Shown: positions 42,466 to 54,054 of the stretch, in pieces
Numbering within the stretch: the stretch's first letter is position 1
How the letters are laid out: every line of letters begins with the position of its first letter
Assembly: GCA_013400155.1 (NCBI GenBank)
Contig: VXBM01000017.1
Span: forward strand, 924,233 to 988,232
Length of the DNA: 64,000 nucleotides
Direction of reading: 5' to 3'
Origin: Helopsaltes ochotensis
Taxonomy: Eukaryota > Chordata > Aves > Passeriformes > Locustellidae
The notes under the pieces: generated by a model
Databases searched by the model: none
Told to the model about the DNA's origin: nothing
Seen by the model: the letters and a program-made list of their open reading frames with translations, nothing else
Made by a program: the position numbers and the translations under genes

Positions 42466-45400
42466 GCATGTGCACTTGCCAAGGTGCCTCTCTTGGCATT
42501 TTGATCCTTTTTAAAGCTGCTCTGGTCAGTCTCTGGGAAGCACTACATATCCTGTTTTCACACTGGCCTCTATGCACAGAGCTTCTTCCTGCTTTACTGG
42601 GCCAATGCAATACAACCATATTTCCCATTGTAAGCCCTTTTATCTAAAGAGGGCTCTCAGATATGAACACTGGCATGAGGGAGAGAAGGAACATAATAGC
42701 AAGTACTGAAGCTCTTAAAGCAATGTATTTTTCGCCTGGTTCTAAATAATTTTATTGTATCTCAGATTTTCATCACATTATCTCAAATGGCAGGAACTGG
42801 CCCACCACTCGCTTTCATAGCATTGCCATTACTGCAAAGAAGTATTTCTTAACGGTGCCAGGGTTATTGCTCCAACAGAAAAAAGAGGGGTTGTGGTAGG
42901 GTGCCCATTTACCCACTGCTACCTCATTTCATCAGCCATTTATCAACACATTCTTCATTTGGAGAAATAAAATCAATGGTAAGTGGATCTCTTTCAGTGC
43001 ATTTAACTTCCCTGGCACGATACAGGTGGTAACACAGCTGAGATCAAACACTTTCATCTTTCCTCCAGAGCCAGCTTGGCTGCAGACTAGCTGCTTCTCA
43101 ATTAGAGACTGCAATATTTCTGGCAAGGATTATGTGTGCTTTCTACAGCTCAGATTTGCCTTGCTGTTGCTTTTATTTAAAGAACAATCACTTTCTTCTT
43201 ACTAGATCATTCACCTTTTACCCAAGGTCTGTAAGAAATAAAAAGGCCTGGCTCAAGTTATGTATGAGACATAAATCTGTGGAAAACTTTAAGCAGATAT
43301 GAAGACTGAGATTTTAGAACATTGATTCTGTGTTACAGTTTATAAATCCTGTCACACACTGCAATAAGCATTTCTCTGTTGGTTTCCTGAAAGAAAAGGG
43401 TTATAACTGCATTTTGAACAAAGACCAAGGAAGCTTCAGATCATCACCTGGTCTGTTGCTAAGTAATTTCTGTACCATGGACATTTTGACTCCACATTAG
43501 GATAACAACAGTTCCTCAACAACAATTACCTTGCATAGCAAATTTTACCAAATTTAATTTCTTCGAATATCCAAGATGAAGAAAAGGTTGTCCGCACCAT
43601 TCCAGTGCTTTGTAGGGAGAAAGAGGTACTGTAGTAGCTTGCTCCACTTTCAGAATTCTTTTCCCTTTTCTTGGTTTTATTTTTAATATGCAATTTAATA
43701 GATAAAAATAGCTATCCCAGCTCTAGAAAGATTAGAGAACCTGGAATCAAAAAGTCAGCAGTGCCTTATGTTTCCACAGCACCGTGAGATAGATCTCTGT
43801 TATGGCTTGCAAGAATGGCTGATACAGACTCAAAACCTGAAGAGAACTCATACAAACACAAACCTTTTCTTTATGTCAGGGTGGAGTATTTTGTAATGTA
43901 AACCAAGGAACAAGAAAGACCAACTAGATGTTCCTATATTTGGCATAAATTCCCCACAACCTCTTAAATGACCCTTATTACTTTGTGTGGTTTAATATTG
44001 TAGTAGAATACTTCAGATCTTTATTTACATCCATACCTCTCTACATCACCTGCAGGGTCCACAGGATGACAGTATGCCACTTAGTTCATTTAAGCTTCCA
44101 CATGTTTCTGTTTGTTAGTATTTGCTTCAGTTGGTCACCCTTTGCAATTTGTCACCGCTTCACAAGTAATGATTCAAAATAACTCAGATGCCTGGTTTTC
44201 AATTTTAAAGCCAAATGACCTGCAGTCTCACTCCTGATACTGAGATCAGTAACATTTGGCTGACAGGTAACATACCGATTTACACATACAAGTGTTTAAA
44301 ACGCTACACACTGGAGACATTTCCCCCGCATCTTCAGGCTAACTCCTCATCCAGTAATGTACACATTGTGTTTTGCACCTTATGAATTCCTACTGTGCAG
44401 GTAGCTCAATAAATCAGAACTTATAAATCAGACACAGCCTCTGTGTTGCATCCATCTTCCCACTCCCTGCCCTGAAATACTTTGTCAGCAAAGGCTTGAG
44501 CTATTGGTTCTGCAGGTGCAGGTAGATCAATATTAAACACGTGGCAGTTCAGTCTGCAGTGACTAATTCTAGCTCGGCTCCCCCAGTCATCAAGAGTGCA
44601 CATACCTGGCTGAGATTACCGGAGCCCTCAGCACTGACCAAAGTCCCCATATAACTCTTGTTGACACCCAGCATACAGCACTGATTATACCAGCCATGGA
44701 CAAAAACACTCCTGAAAGTTGAGGAAGTAGGACCACCTTAAAGAAAGGACTGGATGGTTCAGAATAAGCTGTTGTGTTGCAATTAACAGCTTCCACCTGC
44801 TGAAACCCACAAACCTCAGGTCTCCTGAGAACAGGCACATCCATATTATGTAAAACTATCTGTCAGCCTAATTTTTTAATCTTTTCTACAGAAGAAAAAT
44901 GAGTACCCAGAACTCTCACTTTACTACCTTTTGCAGATATGCAAAGTGGAATCCAATTTTCCTACACATTTTAAGTTGCACCTTGCCTGACACTCAAGGA
45001 AGTAAAATCATAAAGCTGTGAAAAAGAAACAAAAAAGGCACACCAGAGACCAGGATGAAGCAGCACAACTTGGCATAAACAAAATCAAAACAATCCTGAC
45101 TCTTAATTCCATTAACATTTCCTCTTACCAAAGAGCTAGGACACGGTTTGCTATTGAGTACCACATGATTTTTAGCAGGGTATCATCATAAGCAGATGAA
45201 AAGCAAAGAACTGGGATATGATAGAAAAAAAAATTTTCATCTACTTGGAAGGGATATAGAAAAACAACATCGAGAAGGCCACAGCGTTTCAGCCACAGGT
45301 ATCACAGCTTAGTGTACAGTCCCAGAGTAAACATGGGAGGGCAGCAAGTTGATCCAGGGGCACAAACAGATACCATAACTGATGCCTCAGATAGAGGAAG

Positions 45401-46131
45401 CTGCCAGCATAAAAACAAACAAACAACCAACCCCCACCCCACACTCACAAAAACAGTGTCATCATACACTACCTGCCCAGCTCAGCTGTGTGGACAGGCA
45501 ATAAAAACAATTCATACTGCAAACTTAGCACCTCTGTCAAGGAAGAGAGTATGCCTATCATGGAGTGTCATGACATACTACAGACAAAAAAAGCCCTTCA
45601 CAGCTTTCAATTGACAGCTAAATCAAGCACAAGAATAACTTCTTTCCTTCTGGCATAACCAATGGAATTCAGTCTCCTCCAGAGCAAAACACTGACGAGA
45701 TTTAAGAGCAAAAATGTAACTCCACACTGTAGATAGTACAAAGGAAACCACAAAGGTAAGTGAACTAAGGAAACAGTCTATAGCTGGAATAGAGCCAAAT
45801 ACTGGAGATAATCTTGGTTGCACAGAGTGATGGGAAGTAATACCACTTATTAATGGCCATTTAAGATCTCGTCTTAGAAACCCACCTGGAAGGAACTCCA
45901 CCAGTTAAAATAAAAATAACAAGTCACCTAATAAATCATCACCCCTTCTTCTGCAGCATCCAAGGTTTCTGCATTTAAGTGCTCACCTGAACATCCTCAA
46001 GAATTTGCCAATCACAACCTGAGTCCTGCTTTCAGAGGGGAGGTACAGGGAGGCTCCAGACTGTTCCATGCTGTCAGTAGGTACTATGAATACTTTGTCA
46101 GACTGGGCCCTTGCTCTGGACCAAGGTGGCA
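42466..46131. other. Gene-free sequence with one doubtful minus-strand frame
   Basis: Nothing called. A minus-strand frame at 44421-44603 has a somewhat coding-like codon pattern (DLPAPAEPIAQAFADKVFQG) and ends in a stop, but it lacks a good acceptor and a partner exon, so it is left as a lead only. Confidence 0.55.
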
Positions 46132-46438
46132 TGGTTTAAACCCAGGCAGCAACACAGCCCCACACAGACATTCATTCACTCTCCCACCAGCAGGATTAAG
46201 GAGAGAATCAAAAGGGTAAAACCTAAAAAACCTGTAAATAGAGATGCAGACAGTTTAATAGGGAAAGCAAAAGCCATACATGCAAGGAAAGCAAGGAATG
46301 AATTCACTGCTTCCCATAGGCAGGCAGGTGTTCGGCCATCTCCAGGAGGGCAGGGCACCATCACATCTAGCAGTGACTTGGGAAGACAAACACCATCACT
46401 CCAAACATGTCCCCACTTCCTCTCCCTGATCCCACAGG
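46132..46438. mobile_element. LTR-like avian endogenous retrovirus fragment
   Basis: Begins TGGTTTAAACCCAGGCAGC and runs through GATGCAGACAGTTTAATAGG, TTCACTGCTTCCCATAGGCA, CAGCCATCTCCAGGA-like sequence and GACTTGGGAAGACAAACACC. This block order is familiar from a high-copy avian LTR repeat. The fragment stops near 46438, before the rest of that repeat, so it is truncated. An open frame of 124 codons (46111-46485) crosses it but has no retroviral motif and is taken as chance. Confidence 0.6.
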
Positions 46439-49400
46439 TGGGGAAGCAAGCAGTTGCAAGGTACTTGGTTGCTGTCTGGGCTTAAATCACAACACAAGGG
46501 CACATTTTTACAAGCCCCAATATGAAATATTACATTTACATACAGCCTTCACATTACAGCTGCTTTAGGAATAAGACAATAGTCCACAGAGAATACCTCT
46601 CTGCTCTTTCCTCTTGTTCTTTTGCATACCCTTGAGCTGCTTTGCTTTTAGCCAAATGCCAAAGATATCAGGCTTTCATCCGGCATGGCAGCACTCTACC
46701 CCACAGGGAAACACATCAAAGCTGTCAGTCCTACACACACATCACCATTTACTGAGAAATTGCCCTGTCCTATCGCCCACCCACTCCTCAACAGATAAGC
46801 AACCTCACCACGTGTCAGTCTTCAGTAGGAAATGGAAAAGCCTGCAGCCAAAGCAACTGCTGCCACAGTCGATTTAGCCATTGGTAGAAACAGAAGTGAG
46901 GGAGAGAGAAGCCCACTGAAACTCTGTAGTCTCCTGTGTTGTTTTTATTACAAAAGACCTTGATCAACACCATTTCAGATATAATACCTATAAACATTAG
47001 GATCCTGGATCAGGGTGAAGTCCCAATACAGGAGACATGTAAGAGAACTAGTATTTCTGTTTCTACAGCCCATTAATATAGTGACTACATGATTCAGGTC
47101 ACAAAGGAAAAACTGGGATTTGTGTCTCCTGTGACACTGATCAGCATCAGTGCAGGGAATAAGGGGCCATTCACGCGCAAGAACTCCAGCAGCCCAAAAG
47201 GAGCCTTTAAGGATGAAATACAATGGGCAAGCCTCAAAATTGTCAAAATCAAACTCTCATGCTAATGCTCCTAAACTGCTCTCAGGCCCTGAAAATGGCT
47301 TCATTATTTAGGTGGAATGGTGCAGTAGAGGTGAAGACCGAACACCAATCCCACAGCACACATTCTGACCAGACAATCCAGCAGCAATTTTCCTTCTCCT
47401 GAGTTGACTTTTACTAAGCCTTCAGCAGAAAGCTCTACACAAGATCTCAAGCCCCAGACTGTAAGCAGTGTTTTGGTGGGATGGTTTTTTGTTTGGTAAT
47501 TTTCTTCCTGTTGGAGCATAATTTCCACTCATGGATGATCCAAAGGGGAGACAAAGAAGGAACAAAGGGAAGCTGTAAGCCTTTTGTCTACTCCATTAGC
47601 ACCAAGGATGTGCTCCTATATTCCAAGATGCTGCTGAAATTCCATAAATTTGCAGCCCTCTCTGCCTCTGCAGGATGCATTTTCCCTGCCCTACAGGCAT
47701 ATCTATGTTTGTACTACTGTGGCAAGTAATAGCTGCAACCAGAGGAGGACTCCACGATGCCAAATGCAGCCCACCTACAGTAAAGAAACAGCTCCTGCCC
47801 CCTAAAGCAGTCATAATTTAAAACAAGGTGAAATGAGGGGGATGAACCAAATACAGAGGACAAGGTAAAAGGATGAGAAAGCTATTATATTAACAGGACT
47901 TTTAACTGACTGTCTCTACTCCCACCCCTTTTTTTTAGAGAGCTTAGCTGCCCACAACCAACAGATCATAAAGACTAAAACCATGAATTGCACCTTGAGG
48001 CTTTTTTTGGTCCAGAAAAGGGCAGAAATATAATGAAGAGCTACCTTAATGAAGGAAAATTCAACTGTTCCCATGGTCTTTTAAGCAAGTAATTACAAGA
48101 GATTGGGTGATTCTCTAGAGGTGTGTTAGGGGAGGCAGGGATTTAAATGCTGCTCTGAATTTTACAACAGGGGAAGGTACTTATCTACCCTGACCTGGCC
48201 CTGCTTTTTATGACTGGCTTATTCCTTTCTCAGATGCCTACAAGGATGAGAAAGTGTGGGAGTACACCTCTTTTATCCCTGCCTGAAGCAAAGAGAATGT
48301 TTAATTTATAGCATGCCCACTACACACACCCCTTCACAGCTAGTATCACTCAGAATCCACAGCAGAAGGACATGACATTTCTCCAGATTGCAATATGTCC
48401 ATTCATTTTCAGATACCAGTACTTCTGCTTAGGATAACTACTGCACACCAGGAAATTACTAGGGGGGAAAAAAAGAAAGAAAAAACAAAACCGCCATGTG
48501 CCAAGAGAAAAGGGGACTCCTGTGCCAAGCTCTTTTCCAAGAAGATTATGCTAGAAAACTAAGCAGTGATCTGAAAGGATAACTTCAGATGAATAGACTC
48601 ATATGCAGCCCATGTACTTAGCTCGTATGCCAACTGCCAATACAGCACCGCTCTGCTATTCATCCCATCTGATTGTAAAAGGGTGGGAGTTGGAAGCTTT
48701 GCACTGCCAAAATGCCAGCCACTAGCCAAAAGGTACATTTGGTGGCTTGTCAGTGCAGCAGATGTGAAATGGGCAGCCTTTCCCTTCTCTGACCTCCTCA
48801 AGGACAGCAAAAGCAGCTCCAGGAAAGAAGGGAGATCAGCAAAACTAACTGATTTCTTAAAGTTCTGCTTTTTGGCACTCTTCCCATATCATGGGGTTTT
48901 TTCCCCACCAGAAATTTGTCAAGAAGAAATAATAATCTCCTTAATATTTATCTCTTGTATAAGAAAATCCAGGGAGCTGAGGACATTCAGATTAAACAAA
49001 AAAGGAGAGAGTTATGGATAGCAGCAAGAAGGGCTTGTGCTGACAGGATTAAGAGGAACACTGACCAGCATGGGGGAATACTGAACACATAGGACTGAGA
49101 CACCACAGTAAGATAAGTCCATAAGAAATCTCTCTGATTTCTCTTACAAATGCCCTGCTTACTCACTGCCCTTTGAAGCACTAAAACATGTAACAGGATA
49201 CCCCATATCTGGAGGCACGTCTTTTTAAATTCAACTATCGTATAAGTACTGGGGAGAGAAGTTGCTTCACCCTGCTATGCAGCACGGAAGAAAACTACCA
49301 TGATACAGAATAAGGCAGGAGGAAAGGAGTTTCACTTTGTGAGTCCAGTTGAATCAGTGCTGGGGAGAAATCAGCTGCAAACAGGCCAGCTAGAAATCTG

Positions 49401-49739
49401 TATGTAACAATTCTACCTTTAGAAGATATTGCTCTAAATAAAGATAAGACAAAAAAAAAGTCTTGTTGCTTAAATATTACAATTACAACAATAAATATTT
49501 TTGTAGGTAGGTCCAATCCTATCACACTGTAAAACAGTCAAAAGAGGGAGTTAACTGCACCAGGTAGACAGATTCCATGCAAAGCAGAGATGTGAGCATA
49601 TGTACAGAGGAGAGGCTTCACAGCCTCTGAAGGGGAAAGGACGCTTGCTCCCCGGTATGCTTACCACCTTCTAGGAACTCCACCAAAAAACTGACAAGCC
49701 AAAAATACTCAGTTTGAGCCTTTAAAAAGCTAAGATTTT

Positions 49740-50170
49740 TACATCTGCCTGTTAGGAAGAACTCCTTGTATTACATATAATTCTAAGCAAGCTGATTGGA
49801 TGAATGCATGGTTAATAAGCTTTTTAAAAGTTACTAATTTAATTAGCCTTTGTATTTTCAAATCAGAAACTGCACTTAAAGCCAGTGGAGCACTGAAGTC
49901 ATTAAAAGTAGGCTTTATTTACAGAGCCATTCTTAGCAGCATATTTAGTTAATAAAATATAGGTAAATTGTTTGTGCTATTATTAAGCTTAACAAAACAG
50001 TTAACCCAAACACATTTCTTACTTAATACAGTAATCCATAACCTTCTCAGAGAACCTCTCCTTCCCTTTTCAAGGGAATTTACCAAGACCAAACTCCTAT
50101 TTTTACATTCAGGCTATAACTGGCATAATCAAAGAGGTTAATTTGAATGACTGATGTTTTAACATGCTCT
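49740..50170. promoter_or_regulatory. Candidate conserved enhancer-like block
   Basis: Contains CTGATTGGATGAATGCATGG, AGTTACTAATTTAATTAGCC, TTAGTTAATAAAATATAGG and CAAAACAGTTAACC: CCAAT-type, homeodomain and HNF1-like motifs packed in under 450 bases. No repeat or coding signal. Weak call by texture. Confidence 0.22.
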
Positions 50171-52341
50171 ATCCAATCAGAATAATAAGAACTTCAACAA
50201 CATGCTTCACTTAGTCACAACTTTTTCTCTTTTTTTTTAAGTTTTCTGTTTTCCTGGTAGGGCCAGGAAATAATGGAATTTCACCTTAGGAAGTCTGCAA
50301 TACAGTAATAAAGATCAGATGGAAACACCTCTATAAGTAGAACACACTTCCATCTACAAAAGCATCACCAACACCTCCAGCTGGAAATGCCAGGGGACAA
50401 AGGCAAAGACTAGGAACAAATTGTCTCAATGAAGAACTAGGTTTCTTAATTACTATTCTGTTATTGTGTTCTCTCACTTACACATAAATATCTGCAAGAT
50501 TTCCCAAGTACTCCTGAAGCAAATTAACTAAATTCTCACTATATTCCATTTCCCTTTCCAGCCCAGAGAAGATGAAAGATGATAATATGTCACAGTTACA
50601 TGCACACATGCAAGTTAAGGAAGAACTAGATGATGTGTTACACTGATCAAAGAGAAAGACAAGCCTTTCTCCCTTAACAGCTGAAGATTCATAGCTTTCC
50701 ATCTCTTCTGCAACTAGTTTCTCTACCTGCCATCTCTACACTGAAGTAGGACAACTCAAAAAATATTCCAGTTCTTCAGTTTCTCATAACAATATTTCAG
50801 TAACTACATTTATCCTTTCTTCAAGCTTCTAAAATTCACAAATGCTTCAGTCACTCACTTCTTGCAATATGAGATACTTAAAACACACTAATACAGAGTC
50901 AGAGAGCAACAGGCATTTACAGAACACAATTCATCTTCAGAGATTTTTGGCTACCTACCTTACTATGTGTTTTGCATCCAGAAACATCTGTTTCTCTGTT
51001 CTGATGATATACAAAAGTCTGGTCAGATGCAGGTGACTAAAGATATTAAGATGAACCCCTTAAATTCAGAATTATAGAGCACTTCTTCAGAGAAACAGTA
51101 GGTGAATCAGACAAAATTAATAATTTTTGAATGGTGCCAGAAGTACACTTGCAAACAATATTTAAAAGCCCCATAGTAATTTTCCAACTCAATTTGTCAC
51201 AGTTGCACAGCTTTTCAGCCCACCTCAGAGCCAAAGTCAAGAATATTCTTTTGCTGTCCTGCACACAAATTTCCTCTCATTTCCCATAAACAAGTCCAGT
51301 CCCCAGTCCTCATTTTCAGGCTCTTCTCTGACTGATTTGATCTGATGATCAAACAAGATCATTGCTTCAGTATCTGTTTGCATAGTGCAGGCTTGAAAAC
51401 ACTAATAGCCTTTCTTTACCTGAGACAGTATCTTGTGAACAATTCATTCGTGATCATTCTGCATCAGGTCCAAGATTTTGTTTTTTACCCACTAGCCTCT
51501 GTGTTACATTAGAATAGACAAAAGGGAAACAAGCTCCATAAGCTAAATGGCTTTCACAGTCTCAAAAGGAAGGGAAGTGACGTGGAGATGACAGAGGGCA
51601 AAGCAACCCCAACCACTAATGGTTCTGTTGAACACAACCATAACCAACTACTGATGAAAGTTAATGTTTTGTTTTTATAGACATCTAGGAGGAACTGAAC
51701 AACGCTAATGCTGTGCACTGACTTAACAGACAAATTCCTTTATAATGGTAGCAAATAGTGAGAGGAAGCAGGATTCCTCACTCCTGTCTCTGTACAATTA
51801 CCATTTGCTCAAGTTCTGGTTTGTACTGGGGGATACTTGACAATATTTCACTCAGAGTCTACTGTCCCTTAGAAATGGATTCTGGAAGGATGATTTTACT
51901 GCTTCCTGTGTTCAAGACTCTAAAGACGCATTACACCAAGAAGAACAGAAGTGAAGGATAACTTGCTGTAGTACTACAGTACCAAACACTGGAAAAGAGC
52001 AGCTTAGCCAGAGTTTGATGTACATTAGTGAAAAAACCAGAAAAATATATGCCATCAGCCTGCAAGACCAGCAAGCAGTATTCCTTACCAGAGACAGAGG
52101 AGGACCCAATATGTTTATAGTCAAATATTTTACATGTATTAATGCCTAACAAAAGCTCTTGGCATTATCCATGTGAGGGCAAAGCTTCCAAGGCTCCAGG
52201 GAACCCCCAGGTATTCCTGCATGCTCACACTCTGTCAGACTCTGTGTGGTGACAAGAACAGTCCCTCAATGCCTGCACATCTTATAGCTTTGTAGCTTTC
52301 TCCTTCAACTCAGTGAAGGAGAAACCACCTTCTAGAGAAAG

Positions 52342-52412
52342 ATGCCCTGTCCATGGGAACTAGATGATCTTCAAGGTACCTTCCAGCTCAAACCATTCTA
52401 TAATTCTATGAT
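52342..52412 (+). mobile_element. Short CR1 3' tail fragment
   Basis: Plus-strand remnant of the CR1 3' end: GGGAACTAGATGATCTTCAA, then CCTTCCAGCTCAAACCATTC and the terminal octamer-like repeat TATAATTCTATGATG. Only about 70 bases survive, as expected for severe 5' truncation. The left border is approximate. Confidence 0.85.
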
Positions 52413-53430
52413 GACTTTACATGCATGGTCTCAGAAGCTGTAACTTCTTTCAAAGCACCTAGATTCCTCCTCTTTTTTCACTGTCTTTACTTCATCAGTT
52501 TATTAAGAACACACCTGTTCACTTTTGTGCTTCAAGACAGAAAATAGGTCTGATCCAACATAACAGAGCCAGATTTTAAAGCACGGTGAATATTTGAGTC
52601 TTCAAGTTTATTTCAGCACCGGAAGACCCACTGCTTCCTCTAGGGATGTACCAATAAAAAATACCATGGAAAAGGTAGAGAACGGGGGAAGAGCAGTCAG
52701 TCTCATTTACTAGAACTGTTATGGAATGTACAACACTTGGTCCATTATGCCATTTGCCCCTTTTTAAGGCTGAGCTGATTGCACAATAAACACCAAGTCC
52801 ACATTTCATGCCTTATTTTATGTATACAAAAACTCTGCACATGCATAATCATCAAAAAACTAAACAGTCCATGAAAGAGACTGCAACAAGGCTGGAGGAG
52901 TTACTAAATCCCATTTGGTCACAGAAATTGTATCTGTCTTGGAATGAGACAAACAACTTGTATTTTCCAAAAGACATTTCATCAGGAAGGTGTATGGCAC
53001 ACAGTAATTACCCATGTTCTCTAAAGTGTCGAGACAGATGACCAGCTGCATACCTATTCTCCTCCTGGCCTAGCTCCCAAGTACTCTGGCATTTCCCCTT
53101 GTTGCCTACATTAATGTGACTGAAGACAAAGGCAAACTGCATTAAGGTTTCTGGCAGTTGGTTAGCACTTCATGTTTTAAGGACCACAGGCTAGGATTCA
53201 GTTACAACAGTAACTGTGTAGAACATGTTACAAATACCCTGTTAGGAACTGTAACAGCTCCAAACTGCTCTCTTCTGTCAGCAGAGCTTTGCCAGGGTAC
53301 AGCCACGTTAAGTAGTCTGGGCATCCCTGAAATTCAAATGTTCATGCCACCAAATCTGACTAACCTCTCACGTATATTTCCTGGACAGGAAATTAAAGGT
53401 AGATAGATTAATTTCTCAATTTCTATTTGG

Positions 53431-53518
53431 TTTCAGGGGTTGGAGGCCTTTTTTTGTTGTTTGTGTGGGTTTGTTCAGTTGGGGGGGGGGGGCGCCAGGG
53501 GTGTGCTTTTTGTTTTTG
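53431..53518. repeat. G/T-rich block with a 12-G homopolymer
   Basis: Runs from TTTGGTTTCAGGGGTTGGAG through a poly-T/GT stretch into twelve consecutive G and CGCCAGGGG. Low complexity, no gene. Confidence 0.75.
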
Positions 53519-53762
53519 AATAAAAATAGTGTTTACTGTTCTGCATCATTTGCCTCTGTCCTTATAAAACAGGGGACATCTGAAAGTCCAGAGGCAAATA
53601 AAAGCAGCTTCTCTTCAGTGATATGATATGACCAGAACTTCTCCAAATTACCTGTTACCTCTTACCTCTGAAGCCTCATTCAAGAAATCACTTGTCTCAT
53701 TTTAAGGAAGAGCACTTACAATAATAAGGAGCTACTGCCCTTGCTACAGCTTTAATTTAATC

Positions 53763-53782
53763 TAATTGCCCAATTACAGCTG
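53763..53782. promoter_or_regulatory. Palindromic homeodomain site next to an E-box
   Basis: TAATTG-CC-CAATTA, two inverted TAAT-type homeodomain half sites with a two-base spacer, followed directly by the E-box CAGCTG. More TAAT-type sequence (TTTAATTTAATC) lies just to the left. Seen directly; regulatory activity is inference. Confidence 0.3.
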
Positions 53783-54012
53783 CTCCCATTTTCACAAGAG
53801 ACTATATTATCTGAAGTATTCCTCTACCTAGCAGAGTCGTCACTGACATCAAGCAGGTACAGTGTAATTTATTTCAGATAAAGATGAAGAGAGAAACAAA
53901 GTAAAGCTCTCAGGAAAGAGTGCACCAAGAGGGTGTTTCCCCTCTGTAGCAAAATGTAGCAACTTCAAGAAGAAAATGGCACCAGAAACCATCTCTTAAA
54001 AAACACGGGAAG

Positions 54013-54054
54013 GGATGGGGGTGGGGGGGGAGAGGGATTAAAAAAAAAAAAAAA
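54013..54054. repeat. Short G-run plus poly-A tract
   Basis: GATGGGGGTGGGGGGGGAGA followed by GGGATT and a 14-15 base A run. Low complexity; the reversed poly-F tail of a minus-strand frame here is meaningless. Confidence 0.7.

Noticed and set aside
46111..46485. 124-codon plus-strand frame
   Set aside because: Crosses an LTR-like fragment and shows no retroviral or other protein motif.
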